Below are positions 54,880 through 64,000 of a stretch of DNA of 64,000 bases, in pieces; positions within the stretch are counted from its first letter, which is position 1; every line of letters starts with the position of its first letter. This DNA is from Omphiscola glabra (taxonomy: Eukaryota; Mollusca; Gastropoda; Lymnaeidae). The notes beneath the pieces are model-generated. The model saw only the letters and a program-made list of their open reading frames with translations. It was not told the DNA's origin and did no database searches. Position numbers and translations under genes: made by a program. The DNA lies in assembly GCA_964017045.1 (NCBI GenBank), contig OZ024794.1, forward strand, positions 31,848,315 to 31,912,314. Reading direction: 5' to 3'.

Positions 54880-57781
54880 TTAAACATGGCAGCAAGTGGC
54901 GTACGCTACAACACCAGCCTCACTTCCAAACCTCTCGTAGGCGTTGACAGCCACGCAGTGGTCGACTCCGTTGGTTGCTGAAAGAGGAAAAATGTAGTTT
55001 TTATATTGTTGCTTTTTGTATTTCAATGTGTAAAATATAGATTGTTTCGTTTCTCTTTTAATTTGGTTGACTTTCTACCGCGCTTAGAGCTTTTGGGGAT
55101 GAGGCGTGATTTTCATATAAACTTTATTCCTATTATTATTATTATTAATACATTTTTTTAATCTATAAATGACCAAAGTCCAACTAAACCCTTTATATTT
55201 AACCTGATTTACAAAGCGTTTAATTTACTTTTAACATTCAATAACAATTGGCAATTTTTTGTTAATGAATGTTTAAAAATTATGTAAAACATAATAAAAT
55301 ATTATTTATAACAATGAGCTAATGTATGTGCTTTACTTTCAGTTCAATGGCGCGAAAAATAAAATTCCGAAAAGTGCACTAGACAGAGTGCAAATTTGTG
55401 TTCAGCCAGCACGTAACATTAAAATCATCTTTAAATTGGGACTCTTAAAATCAACTATAGCGATTTTTGTATTGTTTTACGGAATAATATTAAATTTAAA
55501 TCTGATAAACGAAATTTGCTTTTATGCCAGTATGTGTACTCTATAATAAAATGTAAGTATTATTATATATTAGAAAATAAATGTAAAACACATTTTAAAG
55601 ATTTATTTTCAGAATTTATCTGAATGTGAGATTTAAGATTTCTGTATAAAATGAGATTAAAATTATTTACTATCATCTATTTATAACCAGTGTTAAATCT
55701 TTATAATAAAGATCTTATCATTTTATTTACCACATTCTGATTTTATATTTCAAGGCCGAGAAAAACTGATGGCGATCGGTATATTTTACAATGATTTTAT
55801 ATACTTGAGTGCCATCGTTTACGTCACAGCAAAATATCAAAACCCAAAACCATGGCACATTAAAATATTGGTATATAGATGATTAAAAATATATTTGTTA
55901 ACTTGTATTTGACCATTTTTGCCCGAAGAATTTTTATTTAATTTATCTTTTATTCTTTTTTTTTATGGGGAAGGGGCGAAGCAAATTTAATATCATTATC
56001 TCCAATTTAAAAATAATTTTATGTATACGAAGAAAAGCATTGAAATATTTTTTTTAAAGGAAACGTATAAATTGCATGGTAAAACTGGACTGGGACATTA
56101 TAATGTTTATTTAGTTAAAGCGGGGCTTGCTAAAAGTATGCAGTGGTATACTTAGGTGTGTACAGTGGTATACTTAGGTGTGTACAGTGGTATACTTAGG
56201 TGTGTACAGTGGTATACTTAGGTGTGTACAGTGGTATACAGTTGTGTACAGTGGTATACTTAGGTGTGTACAGTGGTATACTTAGGTGTGTACAGTGGTA
56301 TACTTAGGTGTGTACAGTGGTATACTTAGGTGTGTACAATGATATACTTAGGTGTGTACATTGGTACACTTAGGTTTGTACAGTGGTATACTTAGGTGTG
56401 TACAGTGTTATACTTAGATGTGGACAGTGGTATACTTAGGTGTGTACAGTGGTATACTTAGGTGTGTACAGTGTTATACTTAGGTGTGTACAGTGGTATA
56501 CTTAGGTGTGTACAGTGGTATACTTAGGTGTGTACACATCCTTAGGATGCCTTTATTTAAAACTTTTTTTAAAAATTTGTTTGTTGTGTGTTGGGTCTGG
56601 AAATCTTTTTATATTTTCCCCCAGTCAGCACAAGTTGCGCCCCAGTATGGATAGGCGCATTTTAAAAGTATGTTAATATCTTCAAGCTCAAATATGTCAC
56701 ACACCAGGAAAGGGTATATGGATAGTTTTAAAACTTATGGAGTAATGCATTACCGTATTTTCGCGCATATAAGACGCACCTAATTATAAGACGCATCCGT
56801 ATATAAGACGCGGGTTTTGACGTGCTGAGTAAAAAATATTTTTCATAAAACGCACCAATATATAAGACAAACCGTTGGTGCCGGGTACGTAAAACTTTGT
56901 ATAAAACGCGTATTATATACGAGAAAATACGGTAAACCTTATTCTTCAAACACATTTCAAGCGGAGAAATGTCGACTTGTACATTTTTATGTCGACGTGT
57001 ACATTTTTATGTCGTCGTGTGCATTTTTATGTCGACGTGTACATTTTTATGTCGACGTGTACATTTTTATGTCGACGTGTACATTTTTATGTCGACGTGT
57101 ACATTTTTATGTCGACGTGTACATTTTTATGTCGACGTGTACACATATTTGTTATACTAATTTAAGGAAAAAAATACAGTTTAATTGCTTAGACAAAAAG
57201 TGGGTACATTTACATAAGTGTACCCATACCTTGAAACTCAATGAATATGGAAAGGCTGTGCAGTTGGACGCGGGGGTGTGCGGAGGGGGCGGTCCACCGC
57301 GGGCGGCACCTTTCTCTTTCTATAGAGGAACAGGGATTTTCGGCGAAATGAAGAGGTATTTTTTTGTAGTGGGGTGGTAAAAAGCTTTAGCCTCCCCAGG
57401 CAGCACAAAACCTAGCTACGCCAATGCGGAATGGGGAAAATAGCGGATTGGTTTCTCTTTGAAACTAACGACTTCAAGATTTTTCTATTTTTACAAAGAT
57501 ACAGTTCAGGGGAGATGATAAGTGGTGGGCATATATTTATGAGGATAACAATATTGGAAACATTTCCAGAATTCAACTTTAAAAGAGGATCCATTTTTTT
57601 TTCTTTTACTGTTCAGGGGCGTGAACATGCAAGGGTTTCAGATTAGGAAACTTTATATATATGAAACTCAATGCTGTTACGGGCGTAAAATTTAGATATA
57701 AGTATTCTTTGCTTAACGGGTTCCTATAATATAGTAGAGGAGCGAGGAAAAAGTTTGGTTACATTTTTCCCGAAGATGCCA

Positions 57782-57821
<40 letters not shown>

Positions 57822-60800
57822 AAATCCTTTAAAGTTACAAGTATTTATGATGGTTATAGATTTTGTTGTTGTAAATTTAAGGACATCTTTTTATAATTTT
57901 TGAAAGAAAAAAAAATAATTCGATAGTGGTCGTTGGAAGAGGGACCTACCCCCAGACGACGTTCCGCCACAATCGGGTCTTATCTTCTAGTTTATATATA
58001 TTTATTAAAGTTAAATATTATGATTCGAGCGAAACCGAAACTCCGGCTAAAAGGATCTTATGGCAACTTACTTTCTGCGCCGAAACCGCTATTCGGGCGG
58101 CCCCTTATTCGATGTATTTAATCCCTGATAGTGAGCTTCCGCAACTATTTAATGACTTGACACCTATTGTAACTGTTTCGTTAGTTACTGTTATATTGCC
58201 ACCAATTGTAACTGTTTCGTTAGTTACTGTTATATTGCCACCAATTGTAACTGTTTCGTTAGTTACTGTTATATTGTCACCAATTGTAACTGTTTCGTTA
58301 GTTACTGTTATATTGCCACCAATTGTAACTGTTTCGTTAGTTACTGTTATATTGTCACCAATTGTAACTGTTTCGTTAGTTACTGTTATATTGTCACCTA
58401 TTGTAACTGTTTCGTTAGTTATTGTTATATTGTCACCAATTGTAACTGTTTCGTTAGTTACTGTTATATTGTCACCTATTGTAACTGTTTCGTTAGTTAC
58501 TGTTATATTGTCACCAATTGTAACTGTTTCGTTAGTTACTGTTATATTGTCACCAATTGTAACTGTTTCGTTAGTTACTGTTATATTGCCACCTATTGTA
58601 ACTGTTTCGTTAGTTACTGTTATATTGTCACCTATTGTAACTGTTTCGTTAGTTACTGTTATATTGTCACCAATTGTAACTGTTTCGTTAGTTACTGTTA
58701 TATTGTCACCAATTGTAACTGTTTCGTTAGTTACTGTTATTTTGCCACCTACTGTAACTGTTTTTTAGTTACTATTATATTGACACCTATTGTTAGCGAG
58801 CAATAAACATGTTCAACCTAAGTTAGCACACGCTCTACCCATCACATTGTAAACGCAACACTTAAACATTAGTAACTGATGCAGGTAAATAGGCTTACTC
58901 TCAATGAAGGCCCCGGCAGCCTTAGCGTCGGGTGTGTACACATTGCATCCCGTCATGACCTGACCAGCCGGACACTGGACAGTGGATCTGGCACCGACCG
59001 CGTGACCACCGGATGCAGAGCGGACGGTGGTGCATTTGATGTTGCCGCCTTTGCAGCAGGCGGCGAAGGCGTGAACACCTGAAATGAATCCAAATACTTC
59101 ACCTCAACGAAGATGTAATTTTTTAAAATTTGTATGTGGCAACAGTGATGTTCTTTTACTGCTATGTAAAATTGAAATCATTTTCTATGACGGCTAGAAT
59201 TTAATTCTCTTTTTAACCGTATCTTTGTACAATGGAACTTTATTTAATCATGCGTCCGTTCATATATGTCTGTGCATTGAATCAGATGTTAGCAGTAGAG
59301 ATTTTGCACGTGTTACGGTCTCTGCCTTTATTAGGTAGTCCCCATGGCTGAGATAAATACTGTCCCTCATCGTCGTTTACTCCGTACTGTTTGTTAAGAA
59401 CAAACCAAGACTGCTCCACACATGGACATAACGCTACTCTCAAATCTAACAGGCATCTTACCAACATTCAGACCGTCGTTCTGACCTATGCACGATGTGT
59501 TTGTGAAGATTGAACCATCCGATTCGGACGCATAGGTCGATGTGGCACAGCCTAGATAAGCACAGGTAAACAAAAACGGCAATGAAACAAAGTGCGATTA
59601 AGACATCATTGAAATGAATACATTATAAAGTCGGCAAATTAAAACAAATCACAGGCATCCGGAGAGAAGGAACAAAAATGTATACCCAGCTCTTAAATTA
59701 AGATGAATCCTTCGCTATGTGGCAGAGTATTTGTTTGAATTTAACATAGTTGGTGCCTTGGTGGGTAAACCTTGATGTCAGCAACTGCACCGAGAAAAGG
59801 AAAAAAAATTGGGAACCACTGACCTAGAGGATAACCATCAGCACCACACGGAATAACGACCTGGTCATCTACCCCCGTTCCTGATGGTCCGGCCGTCTTG
59901 TATGTACACGTCAGCCCACTAAGACTGCAACACCTGGCATTGGCCTGGATACCTGGGCCAGGGAACAGAAGACGCATTGTAGCGTCATTATTCAGAGAAA
60001 TTTCATCGCATCGCCTGTAAAGTTTAGACCCACTTTAAAAAAAAAAAAAAAGGAAAAACACTATAATTAATGATACAGTGTTCATTAAAAGTTGGGTGCA
60101 TTTAAAAAAAATAAAAACTTAAAATTTAAACGATTTCGATGCGAAACTCTAAATATTTTTAACAGAATATCAAATTCATTCGGCTAAAGAATACAAAATC
60201 AATTCAATAACAATATTAGCAAGAAAATTTGCAACAACAACAAGTATTTGATTAAACCCATTACAATAGTTGATTAACGATACCCGTTGAACCTTATTTT
60301 GTATTAAGTAGATTAAAGCTGACTCTGAAGTCTTTAATTACATCCGAAGTAGGTACTCCCATTTTTTTCTTTTTTTACTTATAATAAAAGTGATTGTGAC
60401 ACTGTCAATGAATGGTAACTGAGAGGGTTGACCTCCTTACCAACGGTTGTCTTGTAGCCGTTGATGGCTTTACAGGTGGGTTTTCCGTTGCTTATGACGA
60501 ACTGTTCTCCATCTCTGTGCCAGTCGTTGTTCTGAAATCAAGGTGAAACCAGATATATATATATTTCCAATCCTTACTTTAAGGTAAACAGAACAGTAAG
60601 TTAGAATCACCATATCTAATCCTTACTTTTAGGTAAACAGAACAGTAAGTTAGGATCACCCTATCTAATCCTTATTTTAAGGTAACCTGAACATCAAGTA
60701 AAATTCTACTATTCAGTCTTTATTATTCAGTCATTATTAATTCAAGGTAACCCGAAATGTAAGTCAGTTTCAACTCTTCAGTCCTTACCTTAAGGTAGCT

Positions 60801-63800
60801 GGTACAGCCGGTCAGAATCTCGTTCGCGTTGCAGGACACCTCGGCTATTTTGTCATCTCCCACCTCGGACACGCCTGACCACCTGGTGACGCACGACAGC
60901 TGATGGGAGGTGGACGTCGATGTGGCCGTCCCCTCGTTTTTCAGGCCGGCGCTGGTAGTGGAGTGGGTCACGGCGACACTCGCGAATGGGTTGTGCTGGA
61001 CCGGGAGTTGGATCTCATCTTAAAGACAAATCAAGACTACATATATAGCTTATAGGTAACCAACGAAAACATATCCCAAAACCAAATGTTTGAAGCACAA
61101 ACTTGTATCTACAGATCGCCGCAAGATAGAGTAAATAAAATTGAATATTGTAAATATACTAATTTGTAAATTGGAAGTAATAGCAGTATTAAATAAGTAT
61201 TGGATGCAATAAAGCGGCTTCGCTGGTTTCATGGGCGTAGCTAGGGTAAGTGCCACATGGGGCGGCCATATTTGTTTTCTATCCCTTTCCACGAAAACTC
61301 GCTGCAGATGGCCAAAAATGCAAAAATATGGCCACACAATATAAAGAAAAAAGTACCACCCTGGGCGGACAACTACCGCCGCTTCCCTCTTTCGCCACAG
61401 TCTCTGATATTTTAACCCTCTTAAATAATACAAAAAATCTGGTTTGATTAATTTTAGGATCAACAAATTTGATTGTTGGAAATGTTGCATACACACGAGG
61501 CAGTTTGAGAACTGACAACTTCTCGGGGTGGGGAAATTTAATGGAAAGCTAGATAAAATATTGTTCTTATAATTTGGAAAATTTAAATATATAACAGAAT
61601 AAGAAGTTGAAAAATTAATGTTTAAAAAATAATCATTTTTATTTAAAATATAAAGAACTTATAATGCAACAACAACACACACACAAAACAACATAATTGG
61701 GGACTGCCATTCCATTATATCGACCTCATGGAGCATTCGAAAGTGGGTCAATACCGGCTCTACAGAAGTTGTACCATCGTCTCACGTATCAAAGAACGAA
61801 TGGTCCAAGCGCTTATGTTGTTTCCATGAAAATATTTTATACATTTTCCCCAATTGTGCTTAGAGGATAATTTAATTATTTCTTTAAAAAAAAAAAAACC
61901 TTTTTTTTTTACTATTGCTGCTTCCGTGCTGTTTTGTCCTACTGTTATCTTTAAACTTAACCTATTTTTTCTGGTGAGGGTTTGAACTTATGCTCTTTAA
62001 AACCCCCCACTAGTACATGGGAAAACTGCTCATCTGCTGGGATGTGCCATAAAACATTGCCATAACGTAGGACTCTTCCGCCACTCTGGCCTTCCCGCAA
62101 CATCTAGTGCTGGGCATTCAGTCAACGGATGCGCTATAGTTTCTAGAGACCAGGCTGCAATGCCTGCAGGTCGGGTCACTGTTGTCTAGCCCGTGAAAGT
62201 ATGCGTTAGCAGGGCAATGTTCTGTTTTCATATGGGTCACCAGACTATGCTGTCAGCGACTCAACTACCACCAAGGTTCCTGTTTAATCCTGCTCAATTG
62301 GCCAGTCCACAGCTTATGTCGTGAGCTGAAGAGTTTGCACATTCTGATCACCCACACGCCCAAACAGAAACAAAACGTTCAATTAATCCTAGCCTGGTAA
62401 ATAAATGACATTGTTGGAAGCAGATGACATCAGTTACTCACGTCCGTCCCCAGATATTTGCACACCGACCGTGGCGTCCGTCTTCCCCACAGAGAATGTC
62501 TGTATCTTGATGGGTTTGTTTTTGTAATACACGACCAGGTCGTAATCGCCCTGGAAACCCCTGACAGTGAAAGATGTTCCCGCCGACAGCGATCTGTTCA
62601 GATGTGTGCTCCATTCTTCTTTGATCAGATGGAGATAGCGCTGACCGGCCTTGTCCAGCTGTGGATACAATCATATTGTCCAAGAGATCTTCAAGCATTT
62701 TAAGACATAGTTTTCAAAAGTCAAGTGTATTAAATACGAACAAGTGATAGTGTTGGAAAAAATCAAATAGTTCAAATTTATTATATTTCAATAAAAATTG
62801 TATCTCTTTCAAAATAACATTTGATGGTAAAACTTACTAATCAGTTAAACGCTTTTCAAAATGCATAATTCTCTATGTTACAATGTCACTAACGCTACCA
62901 GATGGCGCAGATTTCATTTAATAAAATTACCGATACATGTGTCAAATAAGATTCTTGAAAATACTGCAAATGAATTTGGTGCGTACGATTTTCTTTTGTT
63001 TTACGGAAATAGTTTGTGTGATAAATCTGCGGTCTAATAGGCGGTGGAACATTAGAATATTACTATATAGTTCAGGGGCGTTGGCGCACCACTGGGTGGA
63101 GGAGAAAACATTTGAAATTTATCAAGTTACTTTAGTGAATGGGAAGTTCAAGCATTACGACCGACATTGTTGGGTGGGCTATAAATAGAAATAAAAGAAA
63201 AATAAAGAGCTCTCTCAGTCTCATATAATTGTGGCGGAGAAATACTATTTCCTAAAGTAATAACAAAATCAATTTAATAAGGTTCATGCCAAAGCCGCCT
63301 CTAAGCCAATTGGTCTTAAATAACATATATATGCATATCGCCCCAACCCCACAACCCGCATTAATCACAGAGTGTTCTGAAAATTTGTAACTTTATGAAC
63401 AAGACAAACAATTTGAAAAACAATCGGCAGAAACGGTACCTAGCACGAAGCTCTTGACCCACCACTCACGAAGAGCGGCGTCCCCAGCCCCGATCCAACG
63501 AAATGGAACACCGTAAAGCCGGACAGAGGCCGATGGCCTCCCAGCTGCTAAACAGCGGTCGCAGAATGTCTTCATTGTGGAGACATGCTGTACGAACAAG
63601 ACGGAATCAGGACTAAAGTGTGTAGCTTTAAGTTTAAAATAAAATAATTTCTTAGATTGAACAGAGTGTTCAATATTTAATAATGCATTCGTGAACAACT
63701 AGCCGTATATGAACTGCCGTGGACAAGGGCCATTTGGGGATCAATGTCGTGATCCCAGAATCCCCAGAAAATGATCCCTTCAACAGCCGGGTGACTGAAG

Positions 63801-63824
63801 TAAAGTCTCAGGGCTGTCTCATAC
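54880..63824 (-). CDS. Gene C: secreted GH10 glycosidase-like protein with 18-Cys PCSK9-like C-terminus (5' partial)
   Basis: Exons, 5' to 3': 63824-63704, 62658-62442, 61018-60789, 60531-60441, 59952-59824, 59551-59462, 59078-58899, 54977-54880. These are homologues of exons 12-19 with identical lengths and phases, giving the last 384 residues and a TAA stop. Exons 1-11 lie right of the window. The visible part begins with the last strands of the GH10 barrel ([20 protein letters not shown]). One oddity is the donor of the first visible exon, which reads GC (63703-63702) where A and B have GT. Otherwise the frame is intact. Gene C is more diverged than A is from B in exons 15 and 17. Confidence 0.85.
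55070..55150 (+). mobile_element. CR1/L2-like LINE 3' tail fragment
   Basis: TTTTGGGGATGAGGCGTGAT and a TTA repeat tail, matching the 3' UTR at 19445-19512. Only the extreme 3' end is present. Confidence 0.65.
55151..56137 (-). other. Intron 18 of gene C, AT-rich part
   Basis: Very AT-rich with short T and A runs. No gene or transposon recognised. Confidence 0.5.
56138..56540. repeat. 22-bp minisatellite, about 18 copies
   Basis: Unit CAGTGGTATACTTAGGTGTG plus TA, with scattered point changes and one shortened unit near 56238. It lies in intron 18 of gene C. Confidence 0.95.
56753..56932. mobile_element. 180-bp TIR MITE flanked by TA
   Basis: Ends CCGTATTTTCGCGCATATAA and its near reverse complement (TTATATACGAGAAAATACGG at the right), with TA on both sides. 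Four or five ATAAGACGC-like steps lie between. A Tc1/mariner-type target fits, but no transposase is present. Confidence 0.7.
56967..57143. repeat. 20-bp tandem repeat, nine copies
   Basis: Unit GTCGACGTGTACATTTTTAT. All plus frames stay open through it, which gives false small proteins. Confidence 0.95.
57144..58139. other. Intron 18 of gene C, mixed repeats
   Basis: 57260-57430 is a decayed GGCGTA-family element ending CCTAGCTACGCCAATGCGG. 57784-57820 is a TA run. 57940-58138 is a GC-richer stretch with codon-like order (a plus-strand frame includes KPKLRLKGSYGNLLSAPKPL) whose origin I cannot name; it may be a transposon fragment. Confidence 0.4.
58140..58790. repeat. 39-bp minisatellite, about 16 copies, intron 18 of gene C
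   Basis: Unit ATTGTAACTGTTTCGTTAGT plus TACTGTTATATTGTCACCA. Since 39 is 13 codons, a 280-residue plus-strand frame (PIVTVSLVTVILS repeated) runs through it. It has no support as a gene. Short seeds of the same sequence occur at the same intron position in A (775-840) and B (26170-26260). Confidence 0.95.
59079..60440 (-). other. Introns 17 to 15 of gene C
   Basis: Between exons 18, 17, 16 and 15. AT-rich and short. Neither the 28-bp nor the 34/35-bp minisatellite of genes A and B is present at these positions. Confidence 0.55.
60573..60795 (-). repeat. Repeated exon-14 end with splice donor, gene C
   Basis: The CCTTAAG/GTAAGG junction (donor at 60788) is followed by four decayed copies, near 60740-60750, 60675-60682, 60630-60636 and 60583-60590, spaced about 45-55 bases. 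The frame stays open for only the first unit or so. Confidence 0.7.
61019..62020 (-). other. Intron 13 of gene C, first part
   Basis: 61228-61400 is a GGCGTA-type element fragment (ATGGGCGTAGCTAGGGTAAG, then GGGGCGGCC). The rest is AT-rich with A runs. No gene. Confidence 0.45.
62021..62370 (-). mobile_element. LINE C-terminal fragment
   Basis: Minus-strand remains read LVTHMKTEHCPANAYFHGLD then SDPTCRHC, the zinc-ribbon tail that follows RNase H or RT in I/R1-type LINEs. Stops interrupt it. It is a different family from the PHD-type LINEs in gene B. Confidence 0.6.
62442..63824 (-). other. Gene C end of GH10 domain and beta tail (exons 12-13)
   Basis: Exon 12 gives the last barrel strands ([10 protein letters not shown]), and exon 13 the [14 protein letters not shown] tail, nearly identical to gene B. 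The catalytic exons 9 and 11 are outside the window, so activity cannot be judged. Confidence 0.8.
62659..63703 (-). other. Intron 12 of gene C
   Basis: 62930-63180 resembles part of the dispersed repeat at 33661. 63420-63600 is a GC-rich island with a minus-strand frame (VRLYGVPFRWIGAGDAALRE) that I do not recognise. The intron begins with a GC donor. Confidence 0.4.
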
Positions 63825-64000
63825 CTGGCGAAAAAAAAATGCAGACAACGACAGATAGTTAAGAATCAATTCTTTGCAATTGTACCACTTAATTGCTTCA
63901 TATATCTATATATATTCTAATGAATGCTACTTGTTTAAATTATCTTTAAGACTAGGATGTATACAAAAGACAGAAATTTAATTTTCCTAAATAGAAAGCT
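63825..64000 (-). other. Intron 11 of gene C, cut by the window edge
   Basis: AT-rich intron. Exon 11 should lie beyond the right edge. Confidence 0.5.

Larger units (their letters stand above)
54880..61018 (-). other. Gene C C-terminal region: three six-Cys modules (exons 14-19)
   Basis: All 18 module cysteines are present, with the same LTGC/PLGC/MTGC and CC motifs as in A and B. Differences cluster between cysteines: EQFVISNGKPTCK for [28 protein letters not shown] for [15 protein letters not shown], and GVHAFAACC for GVFSYAACC. Cysteines are kept while loops vary, which suggests a stable scaffold with changing surface. Confidence 0.75.

Noticed and set aside
56969..57380. Overlapping plus-strand frames with FLCRRVHFYVDV repeats
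   Set aside because: They come from the 20-bp tandem repeat, open in all three frames.
57926..58768. 280-codon plus-strand frame
   Set aside because: Most of it is the 39-bp repeat (13 codons), which keeps any open frame open. No start context or homology supports a gene.
63393..63698. 101-codon minus-strand frame beside gene C exon 12
   Set aside because: It begins with TTG, is out of frame with exon 12 and has no homologue in A or B. It is kept only as a GC-rich island of unknown origin.
1..64000. tRNA or rRNA genes
   Set aside because: I looked for B-box-like GGTTCGAATCC and rRNA-like blocks and found none convincing. tRNAscan-SE or Rfam would be decisive.
1..64000. Bacterial operon or phage content
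   Set aside because: Spliced exons, AT-rich introns, LINEs and hATs are eukaryotic. No Shine-Dalgarno-linked gene clusters occur.

Overview
This is eukaryotic animal DNA: AT-rich, intron-rich, full of low-complexity tracts, minisatellites and decayed transposons. A mollusc, probably a gastropod snail, fits best. The reasons are an animal-type GH10 glycosidase built from 19 small exons, PHD-finger non-LTR retrotransposons, and a SPIN-type hAT transposon (a horizontally transferred family that, to my knowledge, has been reported from a pond snail). The species call is inference.

The window is organised around three head-to-tail paralogues of one gene, all on the minus strand. Gene A (945-18604) has exons 1-18; its last exon lies left of the window. 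Gene B (25498-52401) is complete: 19 exons, 2517 coding bases, 838 residues. Gene C (54880-63824) has exons 12-19; its 5' part lies right of the window. Every homologous exon has the same length and splice phase in each copy. The predicted protein has a signal peptide, a CBM4/9-like beta-sandwich (about residues 21-175), a GH10 (endo-beta-1,4-xylanase family) barrel with both catalytic glutamates (E338 and E440), a short beta-domain, and a C-terminal region of three six-cysteine modules (18 Cys). The cysteine layout of that region is that of the C-terminal V domain of PCSK9. A and B also share intron and upstream sequence, including a TATA box, so the duplication unit spans gene plus flanks. 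The copies probably supply several versions of one secreted, disulphide-rich carbohydrate-active protein.

The rest is introns and two intergenic gaps (18605-25497 and 52402-54879). They hold a Buster-like hAT with a perfect 8-bp target duplication (1521-3892), the SPIN-like element (8258-8453), an older hAT relic in intron 9 of both A and B, several non-autonomous hAT and other TIR elements (some nested), CR1/L2-like and PHD-type LINE fragments, a Helitron-like segment, a 1.1-kb GATA/GACA tract and many minisatellites. Several minisatellites sit at homologous intron positions but are expanded in only one paralogue; the largest is about 58 copies of a 35-bp unit in intron 15 of gene B.

Points most worth following up: the GH10 plus PCSK9-like fusion; the SPIN-like element; a 48-bp repeat in gene B that copies the end of exon 14 with its splice donor and stays open in frame; and a GC splice donor in gene C.
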